Below, piece after piece: positions 58,936 to 64,000 of a stretch of 64,000 nt of DNA. The position numbers and the translations under genes were made by a program. Every line of letters starts with the position of its first letter. The stretch's first letter is position 1. The notes below the pieces were generated by a model. The model was not told where the DNA came from. It ran no database searches and was given only the letters and a program-made list of their open reading frames with translations. Source of the stretch: DASTPP01 sp035762175 (GTDB taxonomy: Bacteria; Myxococcota_A; Polyangia; Polyangiales; Polyangiaceae); the NCBI GenBank assembly GCA_035762175.1, contig DASTPP010000337.1:1-64000 (forward strand), in the 5' to 3' direction.

Positions 58936-59192
58936 CGCCGAGCCTGCAGCACGCGCTCGCCTCGGCCCAAGAGGCCCTGCTGCTCTCGGTCGTCATCAGC
59001 CTGCCGGCGCTCGCGGTCGCGGCCCTCGTCGGCCTCCTCGTCGCCATCGTGCAGGCGGCGACGCAGGTGCAAGACCAGACCATCGCGCACCTGCCTCGCC
59101 TCGTCGCCGTGGTCGGGGCGCTCGCGCTGCTCGGCCCCTGGATGGGCCGCCAGCTCGCCGCCTTCGCCGCCCGCATGCTCGCCGGCGGCTGA
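58932..59192 (+). CDS. sctS: Type III secretion export-gate protein SctS/FliQ-like
   Basis: 86 residues, the family length. Two hydrophobic helices: ALLLSVVISLPALAVAALVG and LPRLVAVVGALALLGPWMGR, with the conserved central IVQAATQVQDQTIAHLPRL of SctS/FliQ. These proteins form part of the export gate of injectisomes and flagella in the inner membrane. Here it stands alone, coupled by ATGA to a lipoprotein gene and 13 bases before epmA; no sctR, sctT or sctU is in the window. Confidence 0.88.
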   Translation: MTPSLQHALASAQEALLLSVVISLPALAVAALVGLLVAIVQAATQVQDQTIAHLPRLVAVVGALALLGPWMGRQLAAFAARMLAGG

Positions 59193-59205
59193 CGCGCCCC
59201 CCCGC

Positions 59206-60519
59206 ATGGCCGACGAGACGCTCTCGCCCGCCGACCTCGCGGGCCGCGCCCTCGGCGAGCGCGTGCGGGTGGGCGGGCGCGTGCTCGCGTCGGCGCCCGG
59301 CGCGCTCGTCGTCGCCGACGCCCTCGGCGCGCTGCGCGTCGCCCTCGAGCCGGCCGGGGCGAGCGCGGCCGGGCCCGGCGATGCCACAGGGGCGCCGGCC
59401 GGGGCCAAGGCCGAGAGGGCGGCCGGGCCCGACGACGCGACCGGTGCCGAGGCGGCCGGGCCCGGCGATCTCGTCGTCGTCGAGGGCCGGCTCGCCGCGG
59501 GCGGCCGGCTCGAGGGCGCCCGCGTCGCCTTCCGGCAGCGCCCCGCGGGCCCGCACGACGCGCCCGGGGGCGACGTGCGGCGCCTGCTCCACGGCGGCGT
59601 CGGGCGCGCGCTCGCGGCCCGGGCGCTGGCGCTGGGGGCGGTGCGCTCGTTCTTCGACGCGCGCGGCTTCGTCGAGGTCGAGACGCCGCTGCGCGTGCCC
59701 TGCCCCGGGCTCGATCCGCACCTCGTCGGCGTGCCGGCGGGCCCCGGCCGCTACCTCATCACCTCGCCCGAGTACCAGATGAAGCGGCTGCTCGCCGGGG
59801 GCGTGCCGCGCTGCTACCAGCTCGCGCGCTGCTTCCGCGGCGACGAGAGCGGGCGCCTGCACGAGCCCGAGTTCACGATGCTCGAGTGGTACCGGTCCTT
59901 CGCCGGGGTCGACGACGTCATGGCCGACACCGAGGCGATCGTGCGGGCCGCGGCGGCCGCGCTCGGGCGGCCCGACCGGCTCGAGTCGGGGGGCCTCGTC
60001 GCCTCGCTCGAGGGGCCCTTCGCGCGCGTCACCGTCGCCGAGGCCTTCGCGCGCTACGCCGGGGTGGGCGAGGCCGAGATGCTGCGCCTCGCGGCCGAAG
60101 ACGAGACGGCCTATTTTCGTGTCTTCGTCGAAGCCATCGAGCCGTCGCTCGCCGCCCTCGGGCGGCCCGCCTTCGTCGTCGACTTCCCCGTGGCGCACGC
60201 CTCGCTTGCGCGCCAGAAGCCCGCCGACCCCCGCTACGCCGAGCGCTTCGAGCTCTACGCCGCCGGCGTCGAGCTGTGCAACGGCTTCGGCGAGCTGACC
60301 GACCCGGCCGAGCAGCGCGCGCGCTTCGAGCGCGACCTCGCGGCCCGGCGCGAGCGGGGGCTCGCGGCCTACCCCATCGACGAGCGCTTCCTCGCCGCGC
60401 TCGCCGAAGGCATGCCCCCCTCGGCCGGCAACGCGCTCGGCTTCGACCGGCTCGTCGCCCTCGCCCTCGGCGCGCCCTCGGTCGGCGCCGTGATGGCCTT
60501 CCCCGACGCGACGCTCTGA
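59206..60519 (+). CDS. epmA: EF-P lysine--lysyltransferase (EpmA/GenX)
   Basis: 437 residues. The C-terminal 320 residues are a class II LysRS-like catalytic domain: VRSFFDARGFVEVETPLRVP, YLITSPEYQMKRLLAGGVPR, CYQLARCFRGDESGRLHEPE (motif 2), FTMLEWY, VELCNGFGELTDPAEQRAR, and motif 3 MPPSAGNALGFDRLVALAL. It attaches beta-lysine to elongation factor P. Unlike E. coli EpmA (about 325 aa) it has a ~115-residue N-terminal OB-like region interrupted by an Ala/Gly-rich stretch. No epmB or efp lies nearby. Confidence 0.9.
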   Translation: MADETLSPADLAGRALGERVRVGGRVLASAPGALVVADALGALRVALEPAGASAAGPGDATGAPAGAKAERAAGPDDATGAEAAGPGDLVVVEGRLAAGGRLEGARVAFRQRPAGPHDAPGGDVRRLLHGGVGRALAARALALGAVRSFFDARGFVEVETPLRVPCPGLDPHLVGVPAGPGRYLITSPEYQMKRLLAGGVPRCYQLARCFRGDESGRLHEPEFTMLEWYRSFAGVDDVMADTEAIVRAAAAALGRPDRLESGGLVASLEGPFARVTVAEAFARYAGVGEAEMLRLAAEDETAYFRVFVEAIEPSLAALGRPAFVVDFPVAHASLARQKPADPRYAERFELYAAGVELCNGFGELTDPAEQRARFERDLAARRERGLAAYPIDERFLAALAEGMPPSAGNALGFDRLVALALGAPSVGAVMAFPDATL

Positions 60520-60599
60520 GGCGCGCCCTCGCCGGCGCGACGCTCTGGCACGCCCTCGCCGGCGCTGTCGCCCCGCCCTTCAGAACACCGCCCGCCGGC

Positions 60600-60912
60600 C
60601 GTCTCGCGCCGCCGGCCTCGACGCCCTCTCGGACGACGCGTTCCTCTCGGGCCTGCCCTCGTGCGTCGACGCGCTGCTCGGCCGCCCGCTCCAGGAGGCG
60701 CTCGACAGCCTTGCCGTCGTCGGCGCCGTCGGCCATCGCCGCTCGAGCGCCGCCGCCCGCTCGGCGAGCTCTACGAGCTCGTCCTCGCCGACGAGCGCGC
60801 CGACTGGGCCGCCGTCGCCGCGCTCGCCCGCCGCCTCTCGCTCAACGAGTTCGCCCTGAGCGCCGCCTACAGGGGCGCGATCGCCTGGACGCACCACACC
60901 TTCTTCGACTGA
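60600..60912 (+). pseudogene. HDOD-domain (EAL-HDOD) protein remnant, frameshifted
   Basis: One frame reads GLDALSDDAFLSGLPSCVDA, LLGRPLQEALDSLAVVGAVG. Near 60740 the coding bias moves to another frame: LERRRPLGELYELVLADERA, DWAAVAALARRLSLNEFALS and ends at 60912. Joined, this matches the C-terminus of HDOD/YuxH-type signalling proteins (FLxGLxSxxDALLGRPxxEVLxxL...GPLGxLLELVLAYERGDW). No upstream EAL or HDOD body exists, so it is a 3' remnant. Confidence 0.6.
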
Positions 60913-61050
60913 GGGCGCCCGGGCCCGCGACGCCGGACGGCCTCGACGCCCCCCCCGGCGCTCGGGTAAGCTGAGGCACGTTCGGCGTCTGTCCGCGGCC
61001 CCGATCAACCTACATCGGGCCCGAAGGGCGGGCGACGCGCGACGAGCCTC

Positions 61051-62694
61051 ATGAACGGCGGCCCCCTCGCCCCCCCTGCCGACCCCCCCGTCCAGAGCGT
61101 CGGCCGCTACGCGCTCGTCGCCGAACTCGGCCGCGGCGGCACCTCCAACGTCTTCCTCGCCGTGGCGCAGGGCGAGCCGGGCGCCCGCCCCGTCGTGCTC
61201 AAGGTCCTGCGGGCGTACGACGAGGACCGCGAGCTGCGCGGCATGTTCACCAACGAGGGCCAGCTCGCGCTGCGGCTGCAGCACCCGAACGTCGTGCGCA
61301 CCTTCGAGACGGGCCGCGAGGGCAGGCAAGCCTTCCTCGTGATGGAGCACCTCGAAGGCCGCCCGCTCACCAAGCTGCTGGGCCCCGCGGGCGACGTGCC
61401 GCTGCCGCTCGCCCTGCTCGTGCTCGCCGACGCGCTCGAGGGCCTGCACTACGCGCACGAGCTCCGCGACCCCGAGGGCAACTCGTACAACATCGTGCAC
61501 CGCGACGTCAGCCCCCACAACGTCTTCGTCACCTACGAGGGCGAGGTGAAGGTGCTCGACTTCGGCGCCGCGAAGTTCGCCGACGCGACCGCCGCCACCG
61601 CCGTCGGCGCCATCAAGGGGCGCCTGCGCTACATGGCGCCCGAGCAGGCGGCCGGCCGCCTCCTCGACCGCCGCGCCGACGTCTTCTCCATGGGCATCGT
61701 GCTCTGGCAGGCCATGACCGGGCGCCCGCTCTGGGGCGACCTCGACGACGCCACGGTCGTCTCGCGCCTGCTCCGCGGCGACATCCCCTCGCCGGGCCCG
61801 GCCCGCGCCGACATCACCCCGAACTTGCTCGCCATCTGCCGCCGCGCCCTCTCCCCCGAGCCCGCGCGTCGCTTCGAGACGGCCGCCACCTTCGCCGCCA
61901 CCCTGCGCGCCGAGCTCAAGCGCCATGGCGAGCGCGGCTCGCGCGACGCGCTGCGCGCCTACCTCGGCTCCCGCTTCGCCGCCGAGAAAGAGCGCGCCGA
62001 GCGCGTCGTCGACATGCGCCTGCGCCAGCTCTCGACCGCTGCTGCACCCTCGGCCGGCGCCTCCGACCCGCACACTGCCGCGACGCCTTCGGCCGGTGCC
62101 TCCGACCCGCACGCTGCCGCGATGCCTTCGGCCGGCGTCTCCGACCCGCACCCCGCCGCGGCGCCCTCGGCCGGCGCCTCCGGCCCGCACCCTGCCGCGA
62201 CGCCCTCGGCCGGCACCGCCTTCCCGACGCCCCCGCCGACCCCCGCTCCGCGCCGCCGCGATCTCGCCCTCACCGTCCTCCCCGCGGCCGGCATCGCCCT
62301 GCTCGCGTTGTTGCTGCTCGTGCGGCCCCACCGCACCGACGACCCCGATCGGCCCGCGCCCCCGCCGCCCTCGCTTGCCTCGCCCTCGACGCCCTCCGCC
62401 GCTACACCAGGCCCGCTCTCGGGGGTGCCCGGCGCCCCCGCCCCCCGCGCGGGCGCCGCCGACGTGACGACCGCCCCGGACGACGCCCCGACCGCCGCGA
62501 CGCCTGCCGCCGGCGCCACCTCCGTCGTCACCGAGGGCGCGCCGCGCCCGCGCGCCGCGACGGCCGCGCCCCCCGCGCGACGCGACGGCGCGCCCGGCGT
62601 CGCGCCGACGACACCGCCGGCCGCCCCGTCGGCGAACGCTGCGCCCAGCGCCAGCGCGCCCGCCGCCCCGCCGGCTCGCCCCGAGGCCCCTTAG
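61051..62694 (+). CDS. Serine/threonine protein kinase, membrane-anchored
   Basis: 547 residues from ATG 61051. Gly loop LGRGGTSNVFLAV, Lys in VVLKVLRA, catalytic loop IVHRDVSPHNVFV, DFG in VLDFGAAKFAD, APE in YMAPEQAAG, in residues 18-290. Then a juxtamembrane region with five 12-residue repeats (AAPSAGASDPHT type), a transmembrane helix (LTVLPAAGIALLALLLLV, about residue 415) and a Pro/Ala/Thr-rich extracytoplasmic tail. Similar in plan to the kinase at 42-43.8 kb. Confidence 0.94.
   Translation: MNGGPLAPPADPPVQSVGRYALVAELGRGGTSNVFLAVAQGEPGARPVVLKVLRAYDEDRELRGMFTNEGQLALRLQHPNVVRTFETGREGRQAFLVMEHLEGRPLTKLLGPAGDVPLPLALLVLADALEGLHYAHELRDPEGNSYNIVHRDVSPHNVFVTYEGEVKVLDFGAAKFADATAATAVGAIKGRLRYMAPEQAAGRLLDRRADVFSMGIVLWQAMTGRPLWGDLDDATVVSRLLRGDIPSPGPARADITPNLLAICRRALSPEPARRFETAATFAATLRAELKRHGERGSRDALRAYLGSRFAAEKERAERVVDMRLRQLSTAAAPSAGASDPHTAATPSAGASDPHAAAMPSAGVSDPHPAAAPSAGASGPHPAATPSAGTAFPTPPPTPAPRRRDLALTVLPAAGIALLALLLLVRPHRTDDPDRPAPPPPSLASPSTPSAATPGPLSGVPGAPAPRAGAADVTTAPDDAPTAATPAAGATSVVTEGAPRPRAATAAPPARRDGAPGVAPTTPPAAPSANAAPSASAPAAPPARPEAP
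62042..62221. repeat. 36-bp coding tandem repeat in the kinase gene
   Basis: Five imperfect units encode A-A-x-P-S-A-G-x-S-x-P-H between kinase and transmembrane helix. The period is 36 bases, so copy-number change would keep the frame. Confidence 0.8.
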
Positions 62695-62731
62695 CGCCCC
62701 CGAGACGCCTCCGCGCGGCCGCCGGCGGCGC

Positions 62732-63060
62732 TCAGCCGGCCAGTCTGCGGACCGCGGCGAGCAAGATTTCGGGCTTGAACCAGCTCGAGCTGGGCCTCGG
62801 TGGTGACCATCCGAAAGGGTGGCCCCGCCGCCTGCCCCGCGCCCTTGACCGCCGTGAGCATCTGCGGGCCGTCCATGTTGGGCATGTCCACGTCGCAGAT
62901 GACCAAGGTCGCGTCGGGGTTCTGCGTCGCAGATGACCAAGGTCGCGTCGGGGTTCTGCGCGACCTTGTCGACGCCGTCGACGCCGTCGACGCCGTCGAT
63001 GCCGTCGACCGCCTCGACCACCTAGTAGCCGGCCGAGGGCCGCCGCTCGCTCGTCGCCTC
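62732..63060 (-). pseudogene. Response-regulator receiver domain, multiply disrupted
   Basis: Minus-strand segments rebuild a receiver domain: SAGY-stop-VVEAVDGIDGVDGVD, QNPDATLVICDVDMPNMDGP (phospho-acceptor Asp in C-D-V-D-M-P), MVTTEAQLEL and WFKPEILLAAVRRLAG (conserved K-P) ending at TGA 62732. A TAG interrupts at 63022-63024, a 34-bp tandem duplication shifts the frame, a 9-bp GTCGACGCC repeat inflates the helix, and the Thr-to-Lys region is short by a deletion. Nonfunctional. Confidence 0.65.
62891..62958. repeat. Exact 34-bp tandem duplication
   Basis: 62891-62924 and 62925-62958 are identical (starting CGTCGCAGATGACCAAGGTC). 34 is not a multiple of three, so it breaks the receiver reading frame. 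Exact identity implies a recent event. Confidence 0.9.
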
Positions 63061-63183
63061 ATCCCGGCGCGCCCCCCCGGGCCGCGCGCCCGCCCACGCC
63101 CGCGCCGCCGAGGCCCCCCGCCCGGCGCGCCCGCCCCCGGCCCGACGCCGCGCGGCCCCGCCGGCCTCGCGCCCCGCCCGGCC

Positions 63184-64000
63184 TCAGAGGCCCATCAGCT
63201 TCGCGATGTAGTAGCGCATCGTCTCGCTCGTGCCGCCGCCGATGCGGAAGAGGCGCGCGTCGCGCCAGGCGCGCGCCACGCGGTACTCTTCGATGTAGCC
63301 CCAGCCCCCGTGGAACTGCAGGCACGCGTCCATGATCTCGCTCGTCACGTCGCCGACGAACACCTTCGCCATCGAGATGAGCTTGACGGTCTCCATCGAG
63401 ATCTCTTGCTTCTTCTCGTAGCGCTCGTCGTTGTAGCGGTCGACGACCCGGTAGGTGAGCGCCCGCGCCGCCTCGAGCTTGGTCTGCAGGTCGACGAAGC
63501 GGTGCTGCCAGACCTCGCGCTTGATGATCGGCTTGCCGAAGGCGGTGCGCTCGCGCCCGTAGTTGATCGACTCGTCGATGATGAGCTGCGCGCCGCCGCA
63601 GGCCGACACGCACGCGATGAGCCGCTCGGTCTGGAAGTTCTGCATGAGGTACATGAACCCCATGTTCTCTTCGCCGAGCAGGTAGCGCTTGGGCACCCGC
63701 ACGTTGTCGAGGAAGAGCTCGGCCGTGTCGCTCGACTTGTTGCCCACCTTCTTGAGCTTCTTCGAGACCGCGAAGCCCTTCAGGTCGGTCGGCACGAGGA
63801 AGAACGAGCAGCCGTGCGCCCCCGCGTCGGGGCCCGTCTTGGCGAGCAGCGTCACGAACGAGGCCCGCGCGCCGTTGGTGATGAACGTCTTCTGCCCGCT
63901 GATGAGGTAGTCGTCGCCGTCGCGCCGCGCCACCGTCCGGATGCCCGCCACGTCGCTGCCGGCGCCCGGCTCGCTCACCCCGAGCGAGGCGATCTTGTCG
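63184..64000 (-). CDS. Acyl-CoA dehydrogenase (N-terminal part outside window)
   Basis: About 272 C-terminal residues; the reading frame continues past base 64000. Signatures: KIASLGVSEPGAGSDVAGIR (FAD/substrate loop), YLISGQKTFITNGARASFVT, GFMYLMQNFQTERLIACVSA, GRERTAFGKPIIKREVWQHR, FVDLQTKLEAARALTYRVVD and QFHGGWGYIEEYRVARAWRD, ending RIGGGTSETMRYYIAKLMGL. The catalytic-base glutamate usually lies in the HGGxGY...E segment. Probably fatty-acid or branched acyl-CoA oxidation. Its neighbour downstream is the receiver pseudogene. Confidence 0.95.
   Translation of the reverse strand, partial: DKIASLGVSEPGAGSDVAGIRTVARRDGDDYLISGQKTFITNGARASFVTLLAKTGPDAGAHGCSFFLVPTDLKGFAVSKKLKKVGNKSSDTAELFLDNVRVPKRYLLGEENMGFMYLMQNFQTERLIACVSACGGAQLIIDESINYGRERTAFGKPIIKREVWQHRFVDLQTKLEAARALTYRVVDRYNDERYEKKQEISMETVKLISMAKVFVGDVTSEIMDACLQFHGGWGYIEEYRVARAWRDARLFRIGGGTSETMRYYIAKLMGL

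Overview
The window is very G+C-rich, and its real genes show an extreme third-position G/C bias. Several markers point to a myxobacterium-type genome (phylum Myxococcota, probably class Polyangia): a DUF2330 protein with a MYXO-CTERM-like tail, an MXAN_5187-type protein, two Ser/Thr kinases with Pro/Ala-rich C-terminal tails, Gly-rich lipoproteins, and GTTCAG-type LexA half-sites at lexA. Species cannot be assigned from this sequence alone.

Layout. 1-3.4 kb: a minus-strand set (pirin, cupin, SDR oxidoreductase, SnoaL-like protein) divergent from a LysR regulator that has a perfect T-N11-A palindrome at its own start codon. 3.5-17.2 kb: an accessory region. It holds orphan hypothetical genes, an IS66 remnant, fragments of a transposase, a CocE hydrolase, a UbiA prenyltransferase and a tyrosine integrase, a damaged ParE-like toxin/antitoxin pair, an eleven-unit palindrome array with a 41-43 bp period, and two gap-free ~123 bp direct repeats (8543 and 16024). 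The right-hand repeat ends in an intact tRNA-Gly. A small gene pair occurs once on each side of the left repeat. I read this as two related, decayed integrative elements accreted at tRNA-Gly.

17.2-22.3 kb: panB, a ThiF/MoeB-type gene, a degenerate ThiF relative, and two exported proteins, translationally coupled at four of the junctions. 22.3-26.1 kb: an AAA-ATPase/TPR protein and a MepA-like endopeptidase (minus). 26.3-30.3 kb: scoA-scoB, accD-folC and tRNA-Asp. 30.5-39.8 kb: DUF2330 protein, tRNA-Val, a multiheme cytochrome/TPR lipoprotein, MoxR ATPase, dut, dienelactone hydrolase, an HTTM membrane protein with its partner, and a secreted protein. 40.2-48.3 kb: alpha/beta hydrolase, murI, a Ser/Thr kinase, lexA (apparently leaderless), two DUF4398-like lipoproteins, an outer-membrane protein and a Yip1-like membrane protein.

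48.3-53.9 kb (minus): DUF2085, family-4 uracil-DNA glycosylase, trxB, an MXAN_5187-type receptor-like protein and a cupredoxin-like protein. 54.3-60.5 kb: a solitary PglZ-domain protein, a TPR protein, pgsA, a Gly-rich lipoprotein, an isolated type III secretion gene sctS and epmA. 60.6-64 kb: an HDOD-domain remnant, a second Ser/Thr kinase, a response-regulator pseudogene carrying a 34-bp tandem duplication, and an acyl-CoA dehydrogenase running off the window edge.

Basis of calls: products come from motifs visible in translations, and reading frames from codon bias and start/stop coupling. No database search was possible.
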